Assembly: GCA_035560795.1 (NCBI GenBank)
Contig: DATMYV010000018.1
Location: 10,916-74,915, forward strand
Length of the DNA stretch: 64,000 nt
Direction: 5' to 3'
Source of the DNA: Longilinea sp035560795
GTDB lineage: Bacteria > Chloroflexota > Anaerolineae > Anaerolineales > Anaerolineaceae
Shown here: positions 8,900 to 17,412 of the stretch, piece after piece
Layout: each line of letters starts with the position of its first letter
How positions within the stretch are numbered: position 1 is the stretch's first letter
Made by a program: the position numbers and the translations under genes
The notes under the pieces: generated by a model
What the model saw: only the letters and a program-made list of their open reading frames with translations
Told to the model about the DNA's origin: nothing
The model's database searches: none

Positions 8900-10483
8900 T
8901 TATACCATTTGGAGGGTTGATTTCAATTCCGGATTACGCGGAAGAGCGAAGCAGATGCGCGCACCTTTTCCCGATTCCGGGTCTACCCAGATACGTCCGC
9001 CATGTGCTTCGATGATTGACCGGGTCAGGTAAAGGCCCAGGCCGGCGCCTTTCGTCTGGCGAGCAATCTCCGGAGCGCGGTAGAACCGGTCGAAAATATG
9101 TGGAATATCCTGTGGGGCGATGCCGGGACCCTGATCGCTAACACAAATAATGACATTATCCGGACGCACCTGTCCAGAAATATTAATCTCTCCGCTCGGC
9201 GAATACTTGATCGCATTGCCAAGGAGATTTGAAATGACTTGTTCCAACCTCAACTCGTCGGCGACGATGACGGGAAAATCATCGGGGAAATTTAACGTAA
9301 TGGTATGTTGACTGGATTGCGTCTGCATGCGCGCAGCAATGCGTTTTGCCAGATCGGGTAACAGCACATCGGTGCGCTTGAGCGTCAGCCCGCCCGACTG
9401 CAACCGGGATGCATCCAACAGGTTTTCGATGAGCAAACTAAGGCGATCTGACTCTTCCTCAATCACCTGTAAACTTTCCTGGACAATGGTGCGGTCCCAG
9501 GTGACGTCGTCGCGCCGCAACGTGCTGACATAGCCTTTGATGAGCGCCACCGGCGTTTTCAGCTCATGACTGATTACCGAAATAAAAGTGGATTTAAGTT
9601 CTTCTGCCTGGCGAAAACGGGTGATATCGCGTATGGATGCAAAAATGTTGAGCAGGTTGTTTTCTGATGATATTAGCGGTGAATAGGTGATGCCGACTGG
9701 AAGCGGGGGTTGATCGACACCCCGCTGGAGATCGCCTTCAACATAGAGATTGGCATGCGGGGTCAATGGCCATCCGCCTGCCGCAGCCTGTTCCAGGGTC
9801 ATTCCATTCGGCGGGTGAAGCCAGCGGATGATTTCATCATGAGGCCGTTCCTGAATCAGGTCTACTGGCATGGATAGCATATGGGCAACAGCCGGATTGC
9901 AACGCTCAACCCTCAGGTCAGGACGCAGAATGAGAATGCCGTCTGCGGCAGTATCCAATAGGGCTGAAAGACGCTGCTTGTCGCGGTTAATCTGGGTGTA
10001 CAGCTGTGCATTTTGAACGGCGATGGCTGCCTGGTTGGCAAAACTGCTTAGCAGAGCACGGTCATTTGCCGAAAACAGATCCGGGTAACTGCGGAAGATA
10101 AAAATGACGCCGGCAACCTTCTGGCGCGCCACCAGCGGCAGCCCTACGCCGGTCAACAAACCCAGGCTGGCAGTTCGGGTAAGATCCTTAAGCACGCGGT
10201 TGATTTCAGGCAGCTCAAAGCGCTGCGGGTCAGGGTTTTCCGGGATTTGCGAAAGGTAAGGAGTTAGAAAACGCAGAAAAATGGGGGGAATACCCTGAGA
10301 AACCTGGACTTTCCATCCCCCGGTTTCGGTTCGCAATGCAATCAGCCCAGCCTGGCCAGCCACCATTTCGACAGATACCGTCAAAATGCGGTTGAGCAGC
10401 GCATTCAGATCCAACTCTTCAGTCAATGCGCGCGCAATTTCAAGCAGGTAATCGCGCTGGCGGACGCGAAAGTCGGGCAGCAT
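8900..10483 (-). CDS. GAF-PAS sensor histidine kinase, soluble
   Basis: A 527-aa kinase with an N-terminal GAF domain (about residues 15-165), a PAS-like domain (about 175-290), a HisKA dimerisation domain with the phospho-acceptor His in FISVISHELKTPVALIKGY (about 305), and an HATPase_c domain with N-box LLGNAIKYS, G1 DQGPGIAP, F-box HIFDRFYR and G2 GAGLGLYL. No transmembrane segment is seen, so it senses an intracellular signal. No response regulator lies next to it; the nearest DNA-binding regulator is the FHA protein at 6783. It follows an aminotransferase gene by 8 bp and is probably in its operon. The ligand is unknown. Confidence 0.92.
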   Translation of the reverse strand: MLPDFRVRQRDYLLEIARALTEELDLNALLNRILTVSVEMVAGQAGLIALRTETGGWKVQVSQGIPPIFLRFLTPYLSQIPENPDPQRFELPEINRVLKDLTRTASLGLLTGVGLPLVARQKVAGVIFIFRSYPDLFSANDRALLSSFANQAAIAVQNAQLYTQINRDKQRLSALLDTAADGILILRPDLRVERCNPAVAHMLSMPVDLIQERPHDEIIRWLHPPNGMTLEQAAAGGWPLTPHANLYVEGDLQRGVDQPPLPVGITYSPLISSENNLLNIFASIRDITRFRQAEELKSTFISVISHELKTPVALIKGYVSTLRRDDVTWDRTIVQESLQVIEEESDRLSLLIENLLDASRLQSGGLTLKRTDVLLPDLAKRIAARMQTQSSQHTITLNFPDDFPVIVADELRLEQVISNLLGNAIKYSPSGEINISGQVRPDNVIICVSDQGPGIAPQDIPHIFDRFYRAPEIARQTKGAGLGLYLTRSIIEAHGGRIWVDPESGKGARICFALPRNPELKSTLQMV

Positions 10484-10491
10484 CGAAGTAA

Positions 10492-11808
10492 TTATCCTTT
10501 TTCAGCCAGGTCAATGGCTTCTTCGAATATGGCTAACCCTTCATCGATTTCCGCCCTGGTAATGGAAAGCGGCGGGGAAATCCGGATCACGCTTTTCCCG
10601 CAACCCAACATGAGCATGCCGCGTTCGAATGCCAGGTCGACTACTGCGTCGCGGAGTTTCTCATCCGCCTTGTGTGTATCCTGATCCTTGACAAACTCAA
10701 CACCGATCATTAATCCTTTTCCGCGCACGCAGCCGATGCTGGGATGGCGTTCAGCCATTTCAAAAAGCTTGTCGATTGTGTAATCGCCCACTTCGGCTGC
10801 ATTTTGCATGTACTGGTTTTCAATCAAATTCAGTGTTGCCAATGCGGCTGCGCAGGCGATCGGGTTGCCGCCGTATGTATTGCCGTGGGACCCCTTGGGC
10901 CAGGTGACAATGCTTTTCCGGGCAATCATGGCGCCGAAGGGAACGCCGGAGGCAATTCCCTTAGCGACGGTGATGATATCCGGTTCGACGTCAAAATGCT
11001 CAATCGACCACCATTTTCCAGTACGTCCGACGCCAGCTTGAACTTCATCGGCGATCAAAAGAATGCCGTGACGGTTGCACAGCGTGCGCAACGCCGGGAA
11101 AAAGCTCTCAGGCGGGACAATGTAACCGCCTTCGCCCTGGATGGGTTCAATCAGGATGCCTGCAACATCATCGGCGGGCAGGATGCGGCCTAGGATTTCT
11201 TCTTCGATATAACGAACCGCTGCGGTTCCGATATCTTCGCCCTTGCGAACGTGCAGCAGTGGGTGGTAGGGATCGGGGAACGGTGCGTGTACAACCCCGT
11301 TCATCAGAGGGAAAAAACCTTTGTGATAGTGCGGTTTGCTGGCAGTAAAGGTGACTGCACCCATCGTACGGCCATGGAATCCGCCAAAAAAGCCAATAAA
11401 TTGACTGCGTTTGGTGTGATACCTTGCCAGTTTTATGGCAGCTTCCACCGATTCGGTGCCGGAATTGGTCATAAAGGAGACCGCATCTTCTTTAAAAGGC
11501 GCGATCTCGCTGAGTTTTTCAGCCAGTTCCACCCAATTTTCGTGGTAGAAATCGGATGAGATGTGAATGAACTGGGCGGCCTGGTCCTGGATGGCTTTGA
11601 CTACTTTTGGATGAGCATGCCCGGTGGAAACCACCGCGATTCCGGCTGCGAAATCGAGGAACCGATTGCCATCCACATCCCATACTTCCACACCCCGGCC
11701 GTGGTCCATGACGAATGGGTAGCCGCGCGGATAGGAAGGTGAGATTACAGCGTGATCGCGCTCAATGATGGCGCGGGCTTTCGGCCCTGGAAGCTTGAAG
11801 GGTTCCAT
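10492..11808 (-). CDS. class III aminotransferase (GABA / acetylornithine type)
   Basis: A 438-aa PLP-dependent class III aminotransferase. Motifs seen: the GTESVEAAIKLAR phosphate-cup region, GFHGRTMGAVTFTASK, LIADEVQAGVGRTGKWW with the pyridine-nitrogen Asp, and the PLP lysine in ITVAKGIASGVP. Length and N-terminus (PGPKARAIIERDHAVISPSYPR) match the family labelled 4-aminobutyrate or acetylornithine aminotransferase in archaea and Chloroflexota. It transfers an amino group from an omega-amine to a 2-oxo acid such as 2-oxoglutarate. No arginine- or GABA-pathway genes are nearby, so the substrate is not settled. An AGGAGG site lies 6 nt before the ATG. Confidence 0.88.
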   Translation of the reverse strand: MEPFKLPGPKARAIIERDHAVISPSYPRGYPFVMDHGRGVEVWDVDGNRFLDFAAGIAVVSTGHAHPKVVKAIQDQAAQFIHISSDFYHENWVELAEKLSEIAPFKEDAVSFMTNSGTESVEAAIKLARYHTKRSQFIGFFGGFHGRTMGAVTFTASKPHYHKGFFPLMNGVVHAPFPDPYHPLLHVRKGEDIGTAAVRYIEEEILGRILPADDVAGILIEPIQGEGGYIVPPESFFPALRTLCNRHGILLIADEVQAGVGRTGKWWSIEHFDVEPDIITVAKGIASGVPFGAMIARKSIVTWPKGSHGNTYGGNPIACAAALATLNLIENQYMQNAAEVGDYTIDKLFEMAERHPSIGCVRGKGLMIGVEFVKDQDTHKADEKLRDAVVDLAFERGMLMLGCGKSVIRISPPLSITRAEIDEGLAIFEEAIDLAEKG

Positions 11809-11909
11809 TCATTTCCTCCTCAAAATGGTTCTCGGTGTTGGCGGGCTGGAGATTATACTAGGCTGCCGTGGAAAAAAAATTTATCGCCCATCCTAAGGCA
11901 GGTCTGTTC

Positions 11910-11918
11910 ATTATATCA
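11910..11918 (-). promoter_or_regulatory. extended -10 promoter for the aminotransferase operon
   Basis: The minus strand reads TGATATAAT at 11918-11910, a perfect extended -10 element, about 100 nt upstream of the aminotransferase start at 11808. A second TATAAT is at 11857-11852. Neither has a good -35, which is acceptable for an extended -10 promoter. Confidence 0.45.
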
Positions 11919-11973
11919 AATCCCCCAGCCGGAAAACAGGGCGGTATATCCATAGACCGGGAGGATGAAAAGC

Positions 11974-12012
11974 ATAAAAAAGACGGGCCTGAAGATTCAG
12001 CCCCGCCTTTCC
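11974..12012 (-). terminator. intrinsic terminator after the ROK kinase gene
   Basis: Read on the minus strand, the stem GGCGGGGCTGAA pairs with TTCAGGCCCGTC (one mismatch region) and is followed by six T residues. It lies 14 bp past the stop of the ROK gene. Confidence 0.75.
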
Positions 12013-12025
12013 AGATCAAGTTATG

Positions 12026-12964
12026 TCACATACGGTCATCAATTTTTACCAGTGCCAGGGCTCCCATCAGGCCGGAGTCTTCGCCGAGTTTCGCGCGCAC
12101 AATTTGAAGATCCCGAGTGTACTCTGGCGTAATAACCCGTTCATTTAGCGCTGTACGGATCGGCTGGAACAGCATTTCCCCACTTTTAGAAACGCCGCCT
12201 CCCAAAATCACAATTGAAGGATTTAATAAATGCAGAAAATCGGCAAGGGCATGGCCGATGTAAGTACCCGCCCTTTGAATGGCTTCCAACCCCAATGGGT
12301 CACCCTGAGCTGCTGCCTGGCTGATTTCTTTTGCCGAGGGATGAGGTCCGGTCAGGAGGGCAGAGGTAGCACCCTCCGCGAGTCGGCTGGCGACGTAATT
12401 TGAAATCCCTGTTCCAGAGGCTAAGGCTTCGAGGTGACCGCGTTTTCCGCAGCCGCATAAAGGACCGTCGGGTTCCACGGTGATATGGCCAAATTCTGCA
12501 GCCAGACCGCGTGCGCCTTGCAGCAGCCGGTCGTTGAGCACAACGCCACCGCCTATGCCGGTGCTGATTGTCAGGTAGAGGACGTGATGATATCCCATTC
12601 CGGCGCCAAACCGCCATTCTCCCAGAGCAGCCAAATTGGCATCATTGCCCAGAAAAACAGGAACGTCAAAGCGCTCTTCCAAAATCTGGCGTAATGGGAG
12701 ACCGTTCCAGCCCGGAATATTGGGCGTGATAAAAATGATGCCCTTTTCAGGGTCCACAAAACCAGGTGCAGCAGCGCCAATAGCGCGGACGTGTCCCTCG
12801 GTTGGCCAAAGTTCAAAAATCAATCCCATTAACCGCTCTACGGCTGTTTCGCCAGGAGCCTGGGTTGGAATACGTTTTTGTTGGATCATTTCGCCGCTAA
12901 CCGCGTCGAAAGTTGCCACACGGAGCTGCGTTCCGCCGATATCGCATGCGATGAGTGCTTCCAT
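12026..12964 (-). CDS. ROK-family sugar kinase (glucokinase-like)
   Basis: A 312-aa ROK kinase, probably the enzyme that phosphorylates glucose or a related hexose with ATP at the entry to glycolysis. Evidence: N-terminal phosphate-1 motif ACDIGGTQLRVA, the sugar-binding loop with FLGNDANLAALGEW, the catalytic-Asp region ISTGIGGGVV, and the ROK zinc-binding CGCGKRGHLEALASGTGI. There is no helix-turn-helix, so it is an enzyme rather than a NagC-type repressor. It is divergent from the central-carbon genes yvcK-gap-pgk, which fits a glucokinase role. Mannose, N-acetylglucosamine or fructose as substrate cannot be excluded. Confidence 0.88.
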   Translation of the reverse strand: MEALIACDIGGTQLRVATFDAVSGEMIQQKRIPTQAPGETAVERLMGLIFELWPTEGHVRAIGAAAPGFVDPEKGIIFITPNIPGWNGLPLRQILEERFDVPVFLGNDANLAALGEWRFGAGMGYHHVLYLTISTGIGGGVVLNDRLLQGARGLAAEFGHITVEPDGPLCGCGKRGHLEALASGTGISNYVASRLAEGATSALLTGPHPSAKEISQAAAQGDPLGLEAIQRAGTYIGHALADFLHLLNPSIVILGGGVSKSGEMLFQPIRTALNERVITPEYTRDLQIVRAKLGEDSGLMGALALVKIDDRM

Positions 12965-13010
12965 ATCGGCTCGATTATAGCATTAATCAAATTTTAATCG
13001 AGAAATTTTG

Positions 13011-13039
13011 TTGACGGTCTTTCCAAAGGCCGTTATGAT
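13011..13039 (+). promoter_or_regulatory. sigma-70 promoter of yvcK, apparently leaderless
   Basis: -35 TTGACG (13011-13016), a 17-bp spacer and -10 TATGAT (13034-13039) form a near-consensus promoter. The ATG of the gene starts at 13048, only 8 bp after the -10, so the expected transcript start falls on or next to the initiation codon and the mRNA would be leaderless. Confidence 0.75.
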
Positions 13040-13047
13040 TTGAGGTT

Positions 13048-14391
13048 ATGCAACCAAACCCTAAACCTGCCCGTGGGAGGATCCTCGACCGCGTAAAAAA
13101 CCTATTTCAATGGCTGCTTCCAGGTTTGGGAGTCAAGCGATGGGTCTTTTTGATCTTGATCGGTACCACGCTGGTTGGTTTAGGATTTGCCGTCTTAATC
13201 TTAGATCTTTATCGAAATGCGCCTGGCAACTGGTGGGCTCCGTTGCTGCGAATTCTCTCATTACAACATGTGAGCCGTGTTTGGCGGGCTATTATTTTCG
13301 GCGGATCGGGACTTGGTTTGGTTTTATTTGGCATTTGGGGATTGAACCGCGCTTTGCTCAAGCCTTTTGTCCGTCCAGGTAAGACAATCCTTGAAACCGT
13401 TACAGCTTATCGAAAAAAGGAACGCGGACCGCGCGTTGTTGCGATGGGAGGCGGCACAGGCCTTTCGGCACTGTTGCGCGGCATGAAAGCCTATTCAAGC
13501 AATCTCACGGCGGTGGTTACGGTTGCTGACGACGGCGGGTCTTCTGGAGAACTGCGCAAGAGCCTGGGAATATTACCCCCAGGGGATATCCGAAATTGTT
13601 TGACTGCGCTTTCTGAAGATGAAGCCATGCTTTCACAAGTTTTTCAATACCGTTTCGCCAATGCCGGCACGGTGAGCGGACATTCACTCGGCAACCTATT
13701 CATCTCTGCTCTGACTGAAATAACCGGAAGCTTCGAAGAAGCGGTGGCAGAATCGGGCCGGGTCTTGGGCGTGGAGGGGCAGGTGCTTCCAGCTACCCTT
13801 CACGATGTCCGCCTGGTGGCAGATGTCACCGTGCCGCGAAAAGAACGTGATGTTCATGTCAAGGGTGAAAGCTCCATCCCCAAAGCTGCCGGCCAAATTC
13901 GGCGCGTCTGGCTTGAACCCAGCAACCCTTTGGCATTTCCTCCAGCCATTCAAGCGATCCTGAACGCCGACTTAATACTGGTCGGACCGGGCAGTCTGTA
14001 CACAAGTTTGCTGCCAAATCTATTGGTCCCTGATATTGCAGCCGCCTTGCGGGCAAGCCGCGCTCAGAAATTCTACATTTGTAACATCACCACCCAACCT
14101 GGCGAAACGGATGGGTTTACTTGCGGCGAGCATTTGCACACGATTGAACAGCATATGAATGGGTCAGTTTTTGACCTGGTAATCTGCAATAACCGGCAGG
14201 ATGGAAAATTGCCGGATCATCTCGAATGGACGAGGCTGGAGCCTGAATTGAAAGAGCAGATGTCCATTTACCAGGCCGACCTATTGGACGTTGAGAATCC
14301 CTGGCGGCACGATTCTCTCAAACTTGCACGTACCATCATGGATTTGTATGATGAAAGAACAGGCCCTTTGGCGGCGCGTTCAGAAGGCTAG
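13048..14391 (+). CDS. yvcK: YvcK/CofD-like protein with N-terminal membrane anchor
   Basis: A 447-aa protein. Residues about 130-430 are a YvcK/GlmR-type CofD-like Rossmann domain: VVAMGGGTGLSALLRG, VTVADDGGSSGELR, PPGDIRNCLTAL, SGHSLGNLF and the C-terminal NITTQPGETDGF. In Bacillus YvcK binds UDP-GlcNAc and supports gluconeogenic growth and cell-wall precursor supply. Unlike the soluble Bacillus protein, this one has about 130 extra N-terminal residues with two hydrophobic helices (VFLILIGTTLVGLGFAVLIL and AIIFGGSGLGLVLFGIWGL). It heads the gap-pgk region, matching a carbon-metabolism role. A 2-phospho-L-lactate transferase (CofD) function is less likely because no F420 genes are nearby. 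Confidence 0.88.
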   Translation: MQPNPKPARGRILDRVKNLFQWLLPGLGVKRWVFLILIGTTLVGLGFAVLILDLYRNAPGNWWAPLLRILSLQHVSRVWRAIIFGGSGLGLVLFGIWGLNRALLKPFVRPGKTILETVTAYRKKERGPRVVAMGGGTGLSALLRGMKAYSSNLTAVVTVADDGGSSGELRKSLGILPPGDIRNCLTALSEDEAMLSQVFQYRFANAGTVSGHSLGNLFISALTEITGSFEEAVAESGRVLGVEGQVLPATLHDVRLVADVTVPRKERDVHVKGESSIPKAAGQIRRVWLEPSNPLAFPPAIQAILNADLILVGPGSLYTSLLPNLLVPDIAAALRASRAQKFYICNITTQPGETDGFTCGEHLHTIEQHMNGSVFDLVICNNRQDGKLPDHLEWTRLEPELKEQMSIYQADLLDVENPWRHDSLKLARTIMDLYDERTGPLAARSEG

Positions 14392-14419
14392 CGGGCAATT
14401 TATTTAATTGTCTATCCTG

Positions 14420-14442
14420 CCATGTGGAGAACATGGTAAAAT
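14420..14442 (+). promoter_or_regulatory. gap promoter region with inverted repeat
   Basis: A perfect inverted repeat CCATGT-N5-ACATGG (14420-14436) touches a -10-like TAAAAT (14437-14442). The -35 is not recognisable, which fits an activator or repressor site. The gap ribosome site GGAGG is at 14462-14466. Confidence 0.45.
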
Positions 14443-14473
14443 TTGATAGCTTTATACACTCGGAGGTGTATTC

Positions 14474-15526
14474 ATGACAATCAAAGTAGGCATCAATGGT
14501 TTCGGCCGCATCGGCCGGCAAGTCTTAAAAGCCATTAAGCAGCGCTACCCGGGCGAACTGGAAGTAGTTGCGATTAATGACCTGTTCGATTCAAACACGA
14601 ATGCCCATTTGTTCAAGTACGACTCAAACTACGGGATTTACCCGGGAACAGTCGAAGTTGAAGGAAATGACCTGTTGATTGATGGGCACAGGGTCAAAGT
14701 CTTCGCTGAAAAAGATCCCGGCGCATTGCCCTGGAAAGATTTGGGCGTCGATATCGTGATCGAATCGACTGGCATTTTCACAGACGCCATCGGCGATCCG
14801 GCCAAGGGCAAAGCAGGCGCTAATGTTCACATTCAAAAAGGCGGCGCCAAAAAGGTCATCATCAGCGCCCCGGCAAAGAATGAAGATATCACCCTTGTGA
14901 TGGGCGTGAATGAGGATAAGTACGACCCTGCCAAACATCACATCCTTTCCAATGCTTCCTGCACCACCAACTGCCTTGCTCCGGCGGCCAAGATTGTAAA
15001 TGATCTATTCAAAATCCAATATGCCACCATGACCACCATCCATTCATATACCAATGACCAGGTGATCCTGGATCAGGGGCATAAGAAAGAACTGCGCCGT
15101 TCACGCGCCGCCGGGCTGAATATCATTCCGACCACCACTGGCGCTGCCAAGGCCGTTGCTCTGGTGATCCCTGAACTAAAGGGAAAATTCGACGGCTATT
15201 CGCTGCGCGTCCCAACCCCGACCGTATCCGTGGTTGATTTCACAGCTACGGTGGAAAAACCAACCACCAAAGACGAATTGAACGCTGCCTTCGTGGAGGC
15301 TTCCAAGGGTGCGCTCAAAGGCATATTGGGCGTCACAACCGGCCAATACTTCGATCCGCTGGTCTCGATGGATTTCAAGGGCGATTCGCGCTCCTCGATT
15401 GTCGACCTGCAGTACACCATGGTAATGGGCGGTACCCTGCTTAAAGTCGTTACCTGGTACGACAATGAATGGGGTTATTCCTGCCGCACCGCCGATATGG
15501 CGGCCATGCTGGCCAAGTCACTCTAA
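14474..15526 (+). CDS. gap: glyceraldehyde-3-phosphate dehydrogenase, type I
   Basis: A 350-aa enzyme that oxidises glyceraldehyde-3-phosphate to 1,3-bisphosphoglycerate with NAD(P)+ and phosphate. The N-terminal Rossmann motif is INGFGRIGRQVLK. The catalytic cysteine is in SNASCTTNCLAP, and the C-terminal NEWGYSCRTADM closes the domain. It is slightly longer than the usual 330-340 residues because of an insertion around DPAKGKAGANVHIQKGG. A strong GGAGG lies 8 nt before the ATG. It is followed by pgk, separated by a hairpin, giving the classical lower-glycolysis gene pair. Confidence 0.97.
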   Translation: MTIKVGINGFGRIGRQVLKAIKQRYPGELEVVAINDLFDSNTNAHLFKYDSNYGIYPGTVEVEGNDLLIDGHRVKVFAEKDPGALPWKDLGVDIVIESTGIFTDAIGDPAKGKAGANVHIQKGGAKKVIISAPAKNEDITLVMGVNEDKYDPAKHHILSNASCTTNCLAPAAKIVNDLFKIQYATMTTIHSYTNDQVILDQGHKKELRRSRAAGLNIIPTTTGAAKAVALVIPELKGKFDGYSLRVPTPTVSVVDFTATVEKPTTKDELNAAFVEASKGALKGILGVTTGQYFDPLVSMDFKGDSRSSIVDLQYTMVMGGTLLKVVTWYDNEWGYSCRTADMAAMLAKSL

Positions 15527-15549
15527 TTTACAGGAAAGCATGAACCATT

Positions 15550-15594
15550 AATGCGTAATCTGATGGATTTTCCAGATTACGCATTATCTTTTTC
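15550..15594 (+). terminator. gap-pgk intercistronic hairpin with T-rich tail
   Basis: Arms AATGCGTAATCTG (15550-15562) and CAGATTACGCATT (15573-15585) pair perfectly over 13 bp, followed by ATCTTTTTC. It lies 24 bp after gap and 15 bp before the pgk start. It may be a partial terminator or an RNA-stabilising processing stem that lowers pgk relative to gap. Confidence 0.7.
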
Positions 15595-15608
15595 AAGCGG
15601 AGGGTCCG

Positions 15609-16787
15609 ATGTTCAGTAAAAAGACGATTCGAGATATTGATGTAAATGGCAAGAAAGTTTTCGTTCGCGTTGATTTCAATGTTCCCATCAAAGATGGCAA
15701 AGTTGGCGATGATACCCGCATCCGTGCGGCGCTGCCTACCATTAATTATCTGCTGGAAAAAGGTGCAGCTGTCATCCTTGCATCCCATTTGGGCCGTCCC
15801 AAAGGCGGCCCGGAAGCTAAATTCAGCCTGAAACCGGTCGCCGATTACCTGGCGAATCTTTTAGGCAAACCGGTCCTGTTCGCCGAAGATTGCATCGGAC
15901 CGGCAGCAGAAACAGCTTCCAAAGCACTCAAACCGGGTCAGGTGCTCCTGCTGGAAAACACGCGCTTTCATGTGGAAGAAGAGAAGAACGATCCCGAAAT
16001 GGCAAGGCAATTGGCTGCCCTGGCGGACGTCTACGTCAATGACGCATTCGGGTCAGCACACCGGGCGCATGCTTCGACTGAGGGAATTACACGCATATTG
16101 CCGGTGGCGGTGGCTGGTTTCCTGATGGAAAAGGAAATTCAATACCTTGGTCAGGCAATTGCCGACCCCAAACGGCCGTTCGTAGCCATTCTCGGCGGCG
16201 CGAAAATCAGCGACAAAATCGGCGTGATTCGCAACCTGCTCGAGAAAGCGGATGCCATTTTGATCGGCGGCGGGATGGCAAATACCTTCTTTAAAGCTCA
16301 GGGCTACCCGGTTGCTGATTCGCTGGTGGAGGATGATGCGCTCGAAACGGCAAAGGAAATGCTCGCCAAGGGCGGCAAAAAACTGCGTCTGCCTTTTGAT
16401 GTGGTCATTGCCAATGCGTTCGATGCTGCCGCCGATTCCAAGGTTATCCAGGTCGGCCCAATTCCCGATGGGTGGCGCATTCTGGATATCGGCCCAAAAA
16501 CTGTAAAGGCCTATGCCAAGGTTCTATCCAGTGCAGGCACCATTGTCTGGAATGGCCCAATGGGCGTGTTCGAGTTTCCGAAATTCGCTGAAGGGACTCT
16601 CGGCATTGCCCGTGCCGTGGCTGACAGCAAGGCAATCAGCGTCATCGGCGGCGGCGAATCCGTGGCAGCCATTCAACAATCCGGCCTGGCTGACAAGATT
16701 ACCCATATTTCGACCGGCGGCGGTGCATCTTTGGAGATGCTCGAAGGCCTCGAATTGCCGGGCGTGGTAGCGCTCAACGATCGATAA
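15609..16787 (+). CDS. pgk: phosphoglycerate kinase
   Basis: A 392-aa monomeric kinase that transfers phosphate from 1,3-bisphosphoglycerate to ADP in glycolysis. Signatures are the N-terminal VFVRVDFNVPIKDG, the substrate loop ILASHLGRPKG, LLLENTRFHVEEEKND, ILGGAKISDKI, the nucleotide-binding WNGPMGVFE and the C-terminal glycine loop STGGGASLE. Length is standard for the family. It has its own GGAGG about 5 nt before the ATG and follows gap in the same orientation. A perfectly ordinary copy. Confidence 0.97.
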   Translation: MFSKKTIRDIDVNGKKVFVRVDFNVPIKDGKVGDDTRIRAALPTINYLLEKGAAVILASHLGRPKGGPEAKFSLKPVADYLANLLGKPVLFAEDCIGPAAETASKALKPGQVLLLENTRFHVEEEKNDPEMARQLAALADVYVNDAFGSAHRAHASTEGITRILPVAVAGFLMEKEIQYLGQAIADPKRPFVAILGGAKISDKIGVIRNLLEKADAILIGGGMANTFFKAQGYPVADSLVEDDALETAKEMLAKGGKKLRLPFDVVIANAFDAAADSKVIQVGPIPDGWRILDIGPKTVKAYAKVLSSAGTIVWNGPMGVFEFPKFAEGTLGIARAVADSKAISVIGGGESVAAIQQSGLADKITHISTGGGASLEMLEGLELPGVVALNDR

Positions 16788-16807
16788 AGCGATCCGGTAC
16801 AAACTTT

Positions 16808-16845
16808 AGGGATGCCGGAACGCATTTCCTGCATCCCTTCCTTTT
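16808..16845 (+). terminator. intrinsic terminator after pgk
   Basis: AGGGATGC (16808-16815) pairs with GCATCCCT (16831-16838), with an inner GGAA/TTCC pairing and a TTCCTTTT tail. It separates pgk from the haem-binding gene at 16861. Confidence 0.7.
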
Positions 16846-16860
16846 CTGGCGAGGTGATAA

Positions 16861-17307
16861 ATGCGTAAAATATCCGCAAATCGATGGGTCAAATGGATTG
16901 GCATTCTGATCGGGGCTTTTCTGCTGGCCCAATTGATTCCTTACGGCCGTTCGCACATCAACCCTCCTGTGGTTGCAGAACCGAAATGGCAGGATGCTGC
17001 CACGGCAGATTTGGTGAGACGGGCCTGTTATGATTGCCACAGCAATGAAACAACCTGGCCATGGTACAGCAATGTCGCACCCTTTTCCTGGCTGATTCAG
17101 CATGACGTGGATGAGGGCCGGCAGCGGTTGAACTTTTCCGAATGGGGCGTATCGAGGGCGGAGCGTGTGGATAGAATCGGCAACGCAATCCAGGAAGGTG
17201 AAATGCCGCCCATCCAGTTCACCTTGATCCATCCCGAAGGGCGTCTGACAGAGCAGGAAAAGGCCCAATTAATCTCTGGGTTATCCAATAGTTTGAGCAT
17301 GCGCTAG
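16861..17307 (+). CDS. membrane-anchored haem-binding domain protein (Haem_bd family)
   Basis: A 148-aa protein with one N-terminal hydrophobic segment (IGILIGAFLLAQLIPYG) and an extracytoplasmic domain with a single CxxCH haem c motif, CYDCHSNETTWPWYSNVAPFS, followed by WLIQHDVDEGRQRLNFSEW. This matches the short Haem_bd family of c-type haem proteins found in many environmental bacteria. Covalent haem and an electron-transfer or redox-sensing role are inferred. No cytochrome-maturation genes lie nearby. It sits alone between pgk and rpsT, preceded by a GAGG site 6 nt before the start. Confidence 0.85.
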   Translation: MRKISANRWVKWIGILIGAFLLAQLIPYGRSHINPPVVAEPKWQDAATADLVRRACYDCHSNETTWPWYSNVAPFSWLIQHDVDEGRQRLNFSEWGVSRAERVDRIGNAIQEGEMPPIQFTLIHPEGRLTEQEKAQLISGLSNSLSMR

Positions 17308-17335
17308 GTCGTTTCTGCGGTTTCTGTCAAAAGGC

Positions 17336-17364
17336 TGGACAAAAGTCCATCTCTCGGGTAAAAT
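17336..17364 (+). promoter_or_regulatory. rpsT promoter
   Basis: -35 TGGACA (17336-17341), a 17-bp spacer and -10 TAAAAT (17359-17364) lie 49 bp before the rpsT start codon. Each hexamer differs from consensus by one base. Confidence 0.7.
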
Positions 17365-17412
17365 CTCTGTTCGCAATCAAATGCACGAGAACGAGTTTTT
17401 GGAGGAACGGCT

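Noticed and set aside
10492..11808. Naming the aminotransferase argD or gabT
   Set aside because: Class III motifs cannot separate these substrates, and no pathway neighbours are present.
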